Positions 27,272-36,801 are shown, counted from the stretch's first letter. The stretch is 64,000 nucleotides of DNA from Robertkochia aurantiaca (GCF_020166495.1 NZ_JAINZS010000002.1:1-64000), one strand, 5' to 3'. Program-made: numbers and translations. Notes: generated from the sequence alone by a model not told the origin.

Positions 27272-28399
27272 TCAGCTATTTACAAAGGCGAGTTTGTAGA
27301 TCTTCTCATATTCAGGAACGATCGCCCTGATGTCGAATTTTGAAGCTTGTGCCCTGGCCTGATTTTTAAATCTTTCAAGTGTCTCACTATCCCTGATAAT
27401 GGCTAATGCATTCTCTGCCATCTCGTCGACATTTCCCGGATCACTTAAAAATCCGCTCTCTCCGTGAATATTAACTTCCGGTAATCCTCCCGAATTTGAA
27501 CTGATCACGGGAACCCCGTTTGCCATGGCCTCCAGGGCTGCCAGACCAAAACTTTCGGTTTCCGATGGCAGTAAGAATAAGTCTGAGAAACAAAGGATCT
27601 TATCTACCTCGTGACTGTTACCCAGATAGATCACTTTATCAGCTATTCCCAGATCTTCACAAAGCTGTTCAGCTTCCTCCTTTTCAGGACCTTCCCCTAT
27701 CATCAACAGCCTGGCAGGAACCTCCTTCTGAATCCTTTCAAAAATGTGGATGACATCGGGAATTCTCTTCACTTTCCTGAAATTACTTATATGGGTGATG
27801 ATGCGTTCTTCCCGGTGAGCCATCATATCTCGCTGGCAATCGGTAAAGCTATGTGCATACTTGCTGAGATCAATAAAATTCGGAACAACATGTATGTCTT
27901 TACGCACATCGAACTGCTTAAAGGTATCTTGTCTCAGACTTTCAGATACAGAGGTAACTATATCAGAATTGTTTATACTGAAGGTTACCGCGGGCTTATA
28001 GAATGGGTGATTGCCCACCAGGGTGATATCGGTACCGTGCAGGGTTGTGACTATGGGTATATCTATACCCTCTTCCTGCAACATTTTCTTCGCCATATAA
28101 GCCGCATAGGCATGAGGAATGGCATAATGAACATGCAACAATTCGATCTCGTGAAGCTTCACCGTATCAACAAGTTTACTGGAAAGAGCCAGTTCGTAAG
28201 GCTGGTAGTGAAAAAGGGGGTATTCGGGAACATTTACCTCGTGAAAATGGATATTATCACTGATCAGGGCCAGGCGAACGGGCTGTTTGTATGTGACAAA
28301 ATGAATATCGTGACCCCGGCCGGCCAAAGCCATTCCGAGTTCTGTGGCTACTACCCCGCTTCCGCCAAAAGTTGGATAACAAACAATTCCTATTTTCAT
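27272..28399 (-). CDS. bshA: N-acetyl-alpha-D-glucosaminyl L-malate synthase
   Basis: A 375-residue GT4 enzyme that joins N-acetylglucosamine from UDP-GlcNAc to L-malate, the first step of bacillithiol synthesis in the cytoplasm. BshA-type features are MKIGIVCYPTFGGSGVVATELG at the start, HFHEVNVPEYPLFHYQPYE near residue 60, HVHYAIPHAYAAYMAK near 95, LHGTDITLVGNHP near 125, and PSETESFGLAALEAMANGVPVIS near 280. Length matches known BshA. The frame extends to 28426, but the Met at 28399 is the family start. A good promoter match lies just upstream, inside the end of the GH3 gene. Other bacillithiol genes are not in the window. Confidence 0.93.
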   Translation of the reverse strand: MKIGIVCYPTFGGSGVVATELGMALAGRGHDIHFVTYKQPVRLALISDNIHFHEVNVPEYPLFHYQPYELALSSKLVDTVKLHEIELLHVHYAIPHAYAAYMAKKMLQEEGIDIPIVTTLHGTDITLVGNHPFYKPAVTFSINNSDIVTSVSESLRQDTFKQFDVRKDIHVVPNFIDLSKYAHSFTDCQRDMMAHREERIITHISNFRKVKRIPDVIHIFERIQKEVPARLLMIGEGPEKEEAEQLCEDLGIADKVIYLGNSHEVDKILCFSDLFLLPSETESFGLAALEAMANGVPVISSNSGGLPEVNIHGESGFLSDPGNVDEMAENALAIIRDSETLERFKNQARAQASKFDIRAIVPEYEKIYKLAFVNS

Positions 28400-28453
28400 G
28401 TGATTTTTTTCCGGTTGGTGATACAATACGTCTTAAGCGGGCTAATTTCCTTA

Positions 28454-28485
28454 CAAAGGTAAGTCTTTATGACGATATCGATCAA
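28454..28485 (-). promoter_or_regulatory. Bacteroidota-type promoter for bshA
   Basis: On the minus strand TTG (28485-28483), 21 bases, then TACCTTTG (28461-28454) fits the TTG and TAnnTTTG consensus. The expected transcript start is near 28448, about 50 bases before the ATG. The -33 element overlaps the stop codon of the GH3 fusion gene. Confidence 0.5.
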
Positions 28486-31415
28486 TACATGACAGCGTCA
28501 TAAATGATCTCCTGTATCACGGTACGGGTGCCCTCTGTTATGAGTTTTCTGTTCTCTGAGCTGGGGTAGGTACGATTCGAGAGAAAGATGTAAACGATTT
28601 CCATAGCAGGGTCGGCCCATGCATATGTCCCGGTAAAACCACTATGACCGAAACTGGTCATGGAAACACAGCCACATGTAGGCCCTGTGTCTCCCAGCTG
28701 GGGCTTATCGAAACCAACACCTCTGCGCACATCCTGCTCGCAGAAATAACAGGTATTAAACTTATCAAGAGTTTCTGCAGTGAAATAGCGAACCCCACCG
28801 TAGTACCCCTTTTGAAGATACATCTGCATGATCTTAGCCACATCATTGGCGTTACTGAAAAGCCCTGCATGGCCACCTACCCCTCCAAGCATGGCAGCCG
28901 CCATATCATGAACATACCCCTGCACGGTCTGATACCTGAAATAATCATCTACCTCTGTAGGAATGATCTGTCCCTTACGAAATTTTTCCAAAGGTTTGAA
29001 GGTTGTATAATTCATTCCCAGGGAACTGTAGAATCTTTTTTGAGCCACTTCATCCAGCGACTGGTCATATTCCTTTTCTATGTATCGCTGTAACAAAAAA
29101 TAAGGGAGGTCACTGTAACGGTAAGCCCTGAAAGGGAGAAGCTCGCTGTCTTTGATCTGCTTAATGATACTGTCCCGGTAATCTGACCGTAAATACATCT
29201 CATCTGAAACTTTTACGCGAAACCTGCCTCTCGGTTCGGCTGCATAATACTTGTCTGAAGGCTTTTTGGTAACCTCATTTAAGGTATACGTATAAAAGGG
29301 AATCCATGGCTTAAAACCAGCATAATGAGAAAGGGTCTCGATTAGACGCAGATCTCCTTTATTGCTGTTCCGGAGTTCAGGCAAGAGCTCACCGAAGGTG
29401 GAATACAGGCTCAGTCGCTCATTTTCCACCATCTGCATAATAACCGGCAGGGTTGAAAGAATTTTTGTCAGAGAAGCCAGATCGTACAGGTTGGTATCTG
29501 CCACCTGCTCTGCATCTGCACCATAGTAATGCTTTCCGAAGCTTTTATTATATACAACCTTCCCTCTTCTGGCCACCAGGATCTGTGCGCCGGGTGTAAC
29601 CCCGGAACTTATCGCTCTTTTAATAACTGAATCGATGGCTTCAAGTCGGCCGGAATTCATTCCTACAGCCTCCGGCAGGGAATACCCAAGCCTTGAAAGA
29701 CTTCTGGTCTCAATGCCTGTATCTTCCGGAAGTTCGGCATGGGCCATAACGGGGAGAACTCCTTTTGCCTCCCTTGCTCCAAAGATGATCTCAGCCGCCT
29801 TTTCCTGAAATACCGCTTCATTCTGATAAGCAATCAGTATTGACTCTATATTGGTCAGACTGCTCAGATCCAGAAGCGCATAAGGACTGGTAAAAACACT
29901 TAAGATCACATTCTTCTCCCGGGCGATTTCGTAAAGCCAGTTCTTTTCAAGATCTGAGAAGCTATTGTCTTTCCACGGAGTCTCAGAAGATCGATGGTGC
30001 CCTATGATCACGGTATTATACGGCTCTAAAAGTTCCAGTGTGCCTGCAAGATCATCACCTTTAACCTCATCGACCCTCGTATACTTTTTCAGGGCTTCAA
30101 GAAAAGGAACACCGGTATCATCCCCTAATGGAACATAGGCAACATTTCGGGTGTCGAGATCCCTTACCGGGATACTGTTCTCCTCATTTTTAACCACCGT
30201 TATAGCTTGTGAGGCAACCTCTTCAATCAACAGGCGATCCTCATGGTGGTTCAGATCTTCTCTTAAATTTTCAAGCGGAACGGGGCTATATTCGTGCAAT
30301 CCGGCCCAGTACTTGGCCTTAAGAATCTTTCTTACAGAATAAGCCAGTCTTGCCTCGGTCACTTCTCCTTCTTCATATGCCCGTGTGATTCTTTCGATTC
30401 CCTTTACCGGGTCTGAAGACATTAGCAACACATCATTACCGGCCAGGAAAGCCTTCAGATCGACTTCTCCCGGAGGAGCATAATCTGCTGCTCCGCGCAT
30501 TCCAAGAGCATCGGTATAGATCAATCCGTTGAACCCCATTCGTCCTTTGAGCAAACCACTCACGATCGATGATGACAATGATGATGGTAATCCCTCCTCC
30601 TGCTCAAGAGCCGGAACATTTAAGTGAGCTACCATTACACCGCTCAGACCGTTTGCAATCATTTCACGGAAAGGATACAGCTCGACACTGTTGATACGTT
30701 CTTCAGAAAATCCTACCGTAGGAAGGGTTTTATGGGAATCGCTGTCAGTATCGCCATGACCCGGAAAATGTTTGGCACTCGTAAGTAATCCGGCCTCCTG
30801 CATTCCCAACATCATCATAGTAGCTTTCAGACCCACATTGCGAGGCTCCTCTCCAAAAGAACGGTTCCCGATGATTGGATTTTCAGGATTGGTATTAATA
30901 TCGGCTACCGGAGAAAAATTGATATGAACCCCCAGTCGCTTATTGTGTTGCCCAATTCGAAACCCCACCTGCTCGATCAGGTCTTCATCTGATATAGCTC
31001 CCAGGGTCATATTGTACGGATAAGCAAAGGTTGAATCAAGTCGCATTGACAGCCCCCATTCAGCATCAAGGGCAATAAGCATCTTGGTCTTGGCAAGGTC
31101 CTGAAACCTATTTGTGATCATGGCCTGCCTTACGGGTCCGCCGGTAGAAAAGATAATTCCACCAATATTGTAATCTCTTATGAGTGTTTCTATCTTTTCT
31201 TCATGAGCCCTTCCCTTATCGCTATATGCCTGAACCATAAATAGCTGAGCTACCTTTTCCCTTGTGCTCAGGGAATTGTAGACACTATCTATCCAGAAAA
31301 GTTGTTCCTTGTAATCTTTGGTTCTCAGGGGGTCTGCGAACTGAGCATTACCCGTTGTCAGGGTAAATGCCAGCAATATCGCAAACGTCAATCGTTTCAT
31401 ACTCATGCCGTTCAT
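28482..31415 (-). CDS. GH3 beta-N-acetylglucosaminidase fused to a beta-lactamase-like serine hydrolase
   Basis: A 977-residue exported protein (972 if the third Met at 31400 is used; MKRLTFAILLAFTLTTGNAQ is the signal peptide). Residues about 30-370 are a family-3 glycoside hydrolase with the NagZ signature KHFPGHGDTDSDSHKTLP near 215 and a likely Asp nucleophile in YTDALGMRG. A GH3 C-terminal-type sandwich covers about 390-580. Residues about 600-975 are a class C beta-lactamase/PBP-like domain with SLTK (SxxK), YSD in place of YxN, and GHSGFTG in place of KTG. It probably cleaves muropeptides in the periplasm, both sugar and peptide parts. A terminator upstream separates it from the next gene. 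Confidence 0.9.
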   Translation of the reverse strand: MNGMSMKRLTFAILLAFTLTTGNAQFADPLRTKDYKEQLFWIDSVYNSLSTREKVAQLFMVQAYSDKGRAHEEKIETLIRDYNIGGIIFSTGGPVRQAMITNRFQDLAKTKMLIALDAEWGLSMRLDSTFAYPYNMTLGAISDEDLIEQVGFRIGQHNKRLGVHINFSPVADINTNPENPIIGNRSFGEEPRNVGLKATMMMLGMQEAGLLTSAKHFPGHGDTDSDSHKTLPTVGFSEERINSVELYPFREMIANGLSGVMVAHLNVPALEQEEGLPSSLSSSIVSGLLKGRMGFNGLIYTDALGMRGAADYAPPGEVDLKAFLAGNDVLLMSSDPVKGIERITRAYEEGEVTEARLAYSVRKILKAKYWAGLHEYSPVPLENLREDLNHHEDRLLIEEVASQAITVVKNEENSIPVRDLDTRNVAYVPLGDDTGVPFLEALKKYTRVDEVKGDDLAGTLELLEPYNTVIIGHHRSSETPWKDNSFSDLEKNWLYEIAREKNVILSVFTSPYALLDLSSLTNIESILIAYQNEAVFQEKAAEIIFGAREAKGVLPVMAHAELPEDTGIETRSLSRLGYSLPEAVGMNSGRLEAIDSVIKRAISSGVTPGAQILVARRGKVVYNKSFGKHYYGADAEQVADTNLYDLASLTKILSTLPVIMQMVENERLSLYSTFGELLPELRNSNKGDLRLIETLSHYAGFKPWIPFYTYTLNEVTKKPSDKYYAAEPRGRFRVKVSDEMYLRSDYRDSIIKQIKDSELLPFRAYRYSDLPYFLLQRYIEKEYDQSLDEVAQKRFYSSLGMNYTTFKPLEKFRKGQIIPTEVDDYFRYQTVQGYVHDMAAAMLGGVGGHAGLFSNANDVAKIMQMYLQKGYYGGVRYFTAETLDKFNTCYFCEQDVRRGVGFDKPQLGDTGPTCGCVSMTSFGHSGFTGTYAWADPAMEIVYIFLSNRTYPSSENRKLITEGTRTVIQEIIYDAVMY

Positions 31416-31440
31416 TAAACTATTTGGGGAAATTCAGCAT

Positions 31441-31482
31441 AAAAAAAGTCAAAGTTATTGAGTAATCCAACGACTTTGACTT
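31441..31482 (-). terminator. Terminator upstream of the GH3 fusion gene
   Basis: AAGTCAAAGT and ACTTTGACTT form a perfect 10-bp stem with a 17-base loop. In the minus direction a run of seven T follows. It ends the transcript of the conserved hypothetical gene at 31504, so the GH3 gene probably has its own promoter. Confidence 0.7.
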
Positions 31483-31503
31483 AAAATTATTCTAATACTG
31501 AGA

Positions 31504-31989
31504 TTAATTCATAAAGCGTACATGCCAACTGTCTCTGGCTGGTACTTCCCAGTAATTCTGATATTCTTCTTTATTGTTCACCAGGTTATTAAAAACAATG
31601 GTGTTTTGGGATACGGCTTTTTGCTTTGCCATTTTCTTGAAGTCTGCCAAAGGCTTGTAAGCGATAAAATCACCTTGCCTGTAGGAAACGTTCATCTTAT
31701 CGAGCAAATCAATATTATACTCCTTCTCTAACTCCTGTATGAAATGCACAGAGGCATCTATGGAACAACCGGTGGCAGCCTGTCTATCCTGGTCAAGCCC
31801 GATCACAATAAATCTTTTATACCGAATCTCATATCCTGCTTCCAATCCTGAACCATGAGCGGTCCATGCCTGCAGAAAGTTCTCCAGTTTTTGCTTTATT
31901 GCTTCAGTTTCCTCATCTGTGAGAGTCCTGTTCGCCTGGTAGATCCAGATCCTGGCATCTTCCGGAAGTTTTTCAAAATCAACCAACAT
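31504..31989 (-). CDS. Conserved flavobacterial protein of unknown function
   Basis: A 161-residue soluble protein starting MLVDFEKLPEDARIWIYQANRTLT. I recall relatives being labelled ABC transporter ATPase in public annotations, but there is no Walker A or signature motif here, so that name is not supported. Visible features are RFIVIGLDQDRQAATGCSID in the middle, with a single Cys, and a conserved-looking end WHVRFMN. It lies 26 bases after the CCG-type iron-sulfur gene and ends in a terminator, closing that transcription unit. Function unknown. Confidence 0.8.
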   Translation of the reverse strand: MLVDFEKLPEDARIWIYQANRTLTDEETEAIKQKLENFLQAWTAHGSGLEAGYEIRYKRFIVIGLDQDRQAATGCSIDASVHFIQELEKEYNIDLLDKMNVSYRQGDFIAYKPLADFKKMAKQKAVSQNTIVFNNLVNNKEEYQNYWEVPARDSWHVRFMN

Positions 31990-32015
31990 ATATCTTTCTT
32001 CTTTATTCCTGATTA

Positions 32016-32807
32016 TTAAAGGTCTTCGGCATTGGCGATCAGTTCAGCCACATCGAGAACCTCTATAGCTCCCTCTTTTTCCTTGTTTTTTACCCCATCT
32101 GTCATCATGGTGTTGCAGAAGGGACATCCTGCAGCGATCACATCGGGTTGGGTCTCCAGAGCCTGTTCGGTTCTTTTGATATTCACCTCCTGATTACCTG
32201 GTTCAGATTCCTTGAACATCTGTGCGCCACCTGCGCCACAGCAAAGACCTTTCTTACGACAGTTCTTCATCTCGACCAGTTCAGCATCCAGTTTTCTGAT
32301 CAGTTCACGCGGGGCTTCATAAACATTGTTCGCCCTTCCGAGGTAACAGGGGTCGTGAAAGGTAATGCGCTTGCCTTTGAACTTCCCTCCTTCTATCTGT
32401 AATCTTCCCTCTTCCAGCAAAGAAGTCAGTAATTGCGTATGATGTACCACCTCATATTCTCCACCGAGTTGAGGATACTCATTCTTAATGGTATTAAAAC
32501 AGTGAGGACAAGCTGTTACGATCTTTTTTATTTCATAGGCGTTCAGCACCTCGATATTCGTAACTGCCTGCATTTGAAACAGGAATTCATTTCCTGCTCT
32601 TTTTGCCGGATCCCCCGTGCAGCTTTCTTCGGTTCCCAAAACAGCGAAGTCTACCCCGGCTTTGTTTAATATCTTAACAAAGGCCTTGGTAATCTTTTTC
32701 GCCCGGTCATCAAAACTTCCTGCACACCCTACCCAGAATAACACCTCCGGGCTTTTTCCCTGGGCTGCCATTTCCGCCATGGTAGGCACTGTGATCGTCT
32801 CACTCAT
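32016..32807 (-). CDS. CCG-domain (Fe-S)-binding oxidoreductase subunit
   Basis: A 263-residue soluble protein with two cysteine-rich CCG repeats of the HdrB/LutA/GlpC type. The first includes VGCAGSFDDRAKK and ACPHCFNTIKNEYP. The second includes FHDPCYLGRANN, LCCGAGGAQMF and AAGCPFCNTMM. In this family the cysteines hold an unusual [4Fe-4S] cluster or act in disulfide and quinone chemistry. Its likely partner is the membrane iron-sulfur protein at 33312, since HdrB-type and HdrC-type subunits commonly work together. The two are separated only by a small HAD gene. Electron donor and acceptor are unknown. Confidence 0.88.
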   Translation of the reverse strand: MSETITVPTMAEMAAQGKSPEVLFWVGCAGSFDDRAKKITKAFVKILNKAGVDFAVLGTEESCTGDPAKRAGNEFLFQMQAVTNIEVLNAYEIKKIVTACPHCFNTIKNEYPQLGGEYEVVHHTQLLTSLLEEGRLQIEGGKFKGKRITFHDPCYLGRANNVYEAPRELIRKLDAELVEMKNCRKKGLCCGAGGAQMFKESEPGNQEVNIKRTEQALETQPDVIAAGCPFCNTMMTDGVKNKEKEGAIEVLDVAELIANAEDL

Positions 32808-32839
32808 ACGCTTACTCTTTACTTTTATGCTGATTATTC

Positions 32840-33286
32840 TTAGTCGTGTTTTCCGTCGTCAAACACCTGTATGGTCACTTCCTTATCTACCAGGTCGGTA
32901 AATCTGCCATTGTATCTGGTCGCCTTCACCAGGTGATTATCGATCCAGTGATAGTTACCACCTCTGGGTTTCCCCATTACCATTCCGTGATATTTAAATC
33001 CATGACGGTCCAGCCAATCTTCCGTGGTCTTGCGATGTTCTTCAGTTCTTGATGTAAAGAAATATATGATATGCCCTTCATCATACCACTTATTCAAAGT
33101 TTTCAATGCGTCGGGATACACTTTGGCAGTAGCCATACGTTCGGGCTCCTCATTGGGTATATCGTCACAGATCGTTCCGTCGATATCGATCAGGTAATTT
33201 TTAATTCCTTCAGGTAATACCGGGCTTACGTGTTCTCCTTCTTCAAGCTTTTGATTAAGCAATCTTTCTACCTCGTTCTTGTTCAT
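32840..33286 (-). CDS. Small HAD-superfamily hydrolase
   Basis: A 148-residue protein with the HAD motif I LIDIDGTICDDIPNEEP near residue 30, where the first Asp is the nucleophile in active members. A Ser/Thr motif II follows in IIYFFTSRTEEHRKTT near 75, and a Lys in GKPRGGNYHWIDNH near 110. It lacks a cap domain. Similar proteins are sometimes labelled phosphoheptose isomerase, which the sequence does not support. It is placed between the two iron-sulfur genes with 25- and 32-base gaps. Substrate unknown. Confidence 0.82.
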   Translation of the reverse strand: MNKNEVERLLNQKLEEGEHVSPVLPEGIKNYLIDIDGTICDDIPNEEPERMATAKVYPDALKTLNKWYDEGHIIYFFTSRTEEHRKTTEDWLDRHGFKYHGMVMGKPRGGNYHWIDNHLVKATRYNGRFTDLVDKEVTIQVFDDGKHD

Positions 33287-33311
33287 GTAATAAAGTTTAA
33301 ATGGTTACAGG

Positions 33312-34640
33312 TTAATCGTTTTTCCAGTTAAGTCTGTCCATCTGGTTGAATGGCCATGGAGCTCCATTATTCTCCACGTTACTCATCATATTATTCAATT
33401 CCGCCGGAGCAGCAGATTGCTCCATCACCAGATAGCGTCGCATATCCATAATAATAGACAATGGGTTAATACTTACAGGACAAGCCTGGACACAAGCATT
33501 ACATGAAGTACAGGCCCAGAGTTCTTCAGCCGTGATATAATCACCCAGCAATTGCTTTCCATCCCCAACAAATTCCCCGTTATTACTATCGATGTTCTTA
33601 CCAACCTCTTCAAGCCTGTCACGGGTATCCATCATGATCTTCCGCGGAGACAATTTCTTCCCGGTCTGACTCGCCGGACATTCATTGGTACATCTACCGC
33701 ACTCTGTACACGTATAGGCATTGAGCAGCTGCACCTGATTAAGATCCATAACATCTGAAGCACCAAATTTTTCAGGTTCTCCTTCATCTTCTGCAGGATC
33801 GGGTGCCGCAAAAGGATCAGCGTCAGGATCCATCATAAGCTTAACCTCCTTCGTTACAGACTCAAGATTATTAAACTGCCCCATAGGCTTCAGGTTAGCA
33901 AACCAAGTATTGGGAAATGCCAGTAAAATATGCAGGTGCTTCGAATAGTAGAGGTAATTCAAAAATATCAGGATCCCTACGATATGTAACCACCAGGCAG
34001 TACGTTCAATGATCACCAGGGCACCTTCGGTTAACCCGTCAAATAGAGGAGCCAGGAACTGACTTACAGGAAAAGCTCCTGCCTGAACATAATGGTCGGC
34101 GCCCATCTGTTGCAGCTGGTAATCGGCTCCATTCATGGTTAGGAACAATACCATCAGGACCAATTCAAAATATAAAATATAATCGGCATCTTTCTTAGGC
34201 CAGCCTTTCATTTCAGGATACCAGAACCGACTCAGCTTCAAGGTATTCCTCCTCAGCCAGAAAACGGTTACAGCCACAATGACCAAAAGAGCCAGTATCT
34301 CAAAACTTCCGATCAGGAAATCATAAACGCTTCCCAATGGTGCGAAGATACGGTGGGTACCAAAAAGCCCGTCAATAATGATCTCAAGCACTTCGATATT
34401 GATAATTATGAAGCCCACATATACTATGATATGCATAAGACCGGCGACAGGCCTGACCACCATTTTTTGCTGTCCGAGCGCTATCCTCGTCATATGTTTC
34501 CAGCGTTCACCCGGATTATCGGTGCGATCTATTTTCTTACCGAGTTTGATATTACGAACGATCTTCCTAATATTCCTGGTAAAATAAGCAATACCCAGAA
34601 AGAGTATTACAGCAAAAATTATTTGGGGTATCCAACTCAT
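33312..34640 (-). CDS. Membrane-bound 4Fe-4S electron transfer protein
   Basis: A 442-residue protein with about five membrane segments in the first 250 residues, resembling the NarI/HdrE-type cytochrome b domain. A soluble domain follows with two ferredoxin clusters, CTECGRCTNECP near residue 310 and CTSCNACVQACP near residue 380. It would pass electrons between the quinone pool and a soluble partner, probably the CCG protein encoded two genes later. His residues in helices (RPVAGLMHIIVYVG, WWLHIVGILIF) could hold heme. Its start overlaps the MCE gene stop by four bases. Confidence 0.88.
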   Translation of the reverse strand: MSWIPQIIFAVILFLGIAYFTRNIRKIVRNIKLGKKIDRTDNPGERWKHMTRIALGQQKMVVRPVAGLMHIIVYVGFIIINIEVLEIIIDGLFGTHRIFAPLGSVYDFLIGSFEILALLVIVAVTVFWLRRNTLKLSRFWYPEMKGWPKKDADYILYFELVLMVLFLTMNGADYQLQQMGADHYVQAGAFPVSQFLAPLFDGLTEGALVIIERTAWWLHIVGILIFLNYLYYSKHLHILLAFPNTWFANLKPMGQFNNLESVTKEVKLMMDPDADPFAAPDPAEDEGEPEKFGASDVMDLNQVQLLNAYTCTECGRCTNECPASQTGKKLSPRKIMMDTRDRLEEVGKNIDSNNGEFVGDGKQLLGDYITAEELWACTSCNACVQACPVSINPLSIIMDMRRYLVMEQSAAPAELNNMMSNVENNGAPWPFNQMDRLNWKND

Positions 34641-35596
34641 TGGTCTTGGTTTTCTTCTTCCTCAGGTTCTTCGTATGGTTTCGCCTTTTTCCCGAAAAGC
34701 GAAAAATGAACATATCGCTTAGGATTCAGACGAATGTCTTCAAGCAGCATATTGAGCTCATCTGATGCACCTGATAAATTGTTGTACAGCTCTTCGTCTT
34801 TTATCAGCTGCCCCAGGGACCCTTCTCCCTGATCGATGGCTACAATAATGTTATCCAGTTTGTCTGCTGTTGATTTCAGCTTAGCCATCATGCTTCCAAG
34901 TTCGGCATTCGCGAGAGTATCACTAACCTTGGAAAGATTGGTGGTTATATTATTGACATTTTCTATCGAGGTGGTAAGACTGCTTTTATTATCAGATACC
35001 AACTGAGCAAGGTCTGCCGAGGTGTTCCTGAAATTATATATCACCTGATTCAGGTTTTTCACGCTGGAACGAATATTCTGCCTGGTTTCAGCGTCCAGTA
35101 CCTTATCCACACTGGTCAGCACTGAATCGGTATCGATCATCACGCTCTCAAGCTTTTCCTGTAAAGGAGTCAGACGTTGGGTTACCAGTTCTGTAATTCC
35201 GGGCTCTATACTGGCCTTAAGGGTATCACCGCTCTTAGCTAGTTCTGCCTGCCCTCCATCGGGAATAATTCGCAGACTTTTTCCTCCTATAATTCCGGTA
35301 TCATAGATCTCGGCCTCGCTACCCCTGGAAAATTCGAAATCGCTTTCCACCGAAAAGGTAACCAACAGATTACCCTGGTTGTCTAGAAATGAGATATCCT
35401 TGATACGCCCCACCTTCAGCCCGTTAATGGTAACAGCGGTGCCTGTGGTGAGTCCGTTTACATTATCGTATACTGCATAATACGTTCTGCTGCTGTCAAA
35501 AAGGGAATTTGACTTAAGATAGCTATACCCCAGTATAAAAAGGAGTATACCGCCAAGAACGATGATTGCAGTCTTAAGTTCTCTGGAAAGTTTCAA
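34637..35596 (-). CDS. MCE (MlaD-type) domain protein
   Basis: A 319-residue protein anchored by one N-terminal membrane helix (about residues 9-27), followed by an MCE domain (YAVYDNVNGLTTGTAVTING, about 42-61, with VGRIKDISF). A long coiled-coil-like helical region to the C-terminus follows, ending in an acidic tail. MCE proteins form hexameric rings that carry lipids between membranes. The matching permease and ATPase genes are not next to it. It sits 56 bases after the amidase and overlaps the next gene by four bases. Confidence 0.9.
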   Translation of the reverse strand: MKLSRELKTAIIVLGGILLFILGYSYLKSNSLFDSSRTYYAVYDNVNGLTTGTAVTINGLKVGRIKDISFLDNQGNLLVTFSVESDFEFSRGSEAEIYDTGIIGGKSLRIIPDGGQAELAKSGDTLKASIEPGITELVTQRLTPLQEKLESVMIDTDSVLTSVDKVLDAETRQNIRSSVKNLNQVIYNFRNTSADLAQLVSDNKSSLTTSIENVNNITTNLSKVSDTLANAELGSMMAKLKSTADKLDNIIVAIDQGEGSLGQLIKDEELYNNLSGASDELNMLLEDIRLNPKRYVHFSLFGKKAKPYEEPEEEENQDQ

Positions 35597-35652
35597 TAGC
35601 TGGTTTTTTTAATGAGAATAACAAAATTAGAAATATTTTCTTAAGAACGACT

Positions 35653-36801
35653 CTAATTAGCCTGTGAATTGAACACTGAAGACAAACTCACTTTTTCCCC
35701 ATTGCGAAAAGCCACTATAAAACAGGAAGGATAACCTTTTTCAACTGCAGTCTGCTGTAATTTCCGGGCTTCTTCCAGACTTTTGGCCTGCCCGTAGTAA
35801 TAGCGGTACAGCGATTCAAACTGCTCCCTGCTCACCGGGCTTAAGCCGTTAAAATTGGAAGGTTCAGTATCGATCAGATTAGCCCCGGCAGCTATCTGCA
35901 CCTTGAAAACAACATCTGCATCAGCGTTATCGGTTGGCTCTGACGATTGCCCGGCAACCGTCACCACAGATGTTTCTGATGCTTCCTGCGGAACGGTAGC
36001 CTCAAAACTGAAGTCTGCACCTACGTTTTCATCAACCACCTGCTTATACTTCTTGATAGCCTTGGCGATCGAGTTAGCCATCTGACTTTTTCCTTGACCT
36101 GAATTCAGGTATGATCCCTCCGGCTTATAGGTAAGAAACCCTGTTTCAACCAACACACTTGGCATAAAGGTTTGGTGAAGCACTATAAAGCCTGCCTGTT
36201 TCACACCGCGATTCTTTCGGTTCAGATCAAACGTAAAACTATCCTGAATGGCCTTGGCCAGCACGATACTCTGATCCAGGAATTCTTCCTGCATAATGGT
36301 AAGACCGATAAATGATTCCGGCGAATTGATATCATATCCGGCATAATTCACCTCATAATCCTCTTCCAGGTAGATCACCGAGTTTTCTTTCTTTGCCACT
36401 TCAAAATTCTGCTTATTGGCATGAAGCCCAAGCACGAAAGTCTCTGTTCCATGAGCTGAAGAACTGTGGGAATTACAATGTACAGAAACGAAAAGATCGG
36501 CTTTTGCCTTATTAGCGATCTCACCTCGTTTGAAAAGGTCGACAAAAACATCACTCTTTCGTGTATATACCACCTTAATACCAGGGTTTTGTTCCAGTAT
36601 TCTTCCCACCTCGAGCACAATGCTCAGCGCGATATCCTTTTCCTTAAACCCATTTCCCAGATTCCCGGGATCATGACCTCCATGGCCGGCATCGAGAACC
36701 ACCACAAAATCATCATCGTTATTGTTTCCTGTAACAGCATAAATGCCTGTGAAGAAAAATAAAACGAAACAGACCGGAATAAACTTGAGGTTTGTGATCA
36801 T
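35653..36801 (-). CDS. N-acetylmuramoyl-L-alanine amidase with SPOR-like tail
   Basis: A 382-residue periplasmic enzyme that removes stem peptides from peptidoglycan. It has a signal peptide (about residues 1-24) and an Amidase_3 domain (about 30-240). Zinc ligands appear in VVLDAGHGGHDPG and SVHCNSHSS, with a catalytic Glu in VLVETGFLT. A Ser/Thr-rich linker follows, then a C-terminal SPOR-like domain (about 290-380, VFKVQIAAG), which in known proteins binds glycan strands lacking stem peptides. It heads the minus-strand envelope operon and is divergent from lptD. Confidence 0.92.
   Translation of the reverse strand: MITNLKFIPVCFVLFFFTGIYAVTGNNNDDDFVVVLDAGHGGHDPGNLGNGFKEKDIALSIVLEVGRILEQNPGIKVVYTRKSDVFVDLFKRGEIANKAKADLFVSVHCNSHSSSAHGTETFVLGLHANKQNFEVAKKENSVIYLEEDYEVNYAGYDINSPESFIGLTIMQEEFLDQSIVLAKAIQDSFTFDLNRKNRGVKQAGFIVLHQTFMPSVLVETGFLTYKPEGSYLNSGQGKSQMANSIAKAIKKYKQVVDENVGADFSFEATVPQEASETSVVTVAGQSSEPTDNADADVVFKVQIAAGANLIDTEPSNFNGLSPVSREQFESLYRYYYGQAKSLEEARKLQQTAVEKGYPSCFIVAFRNGEKVSLSSVFNSQAN

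Noticed and set aside
27611-28462. 283-codon plus-strand frame antisense to bshA
   Set aside because: It lies entirely opposite a well-supported bshA gene and has no recognised domain; it is a shadow frame.
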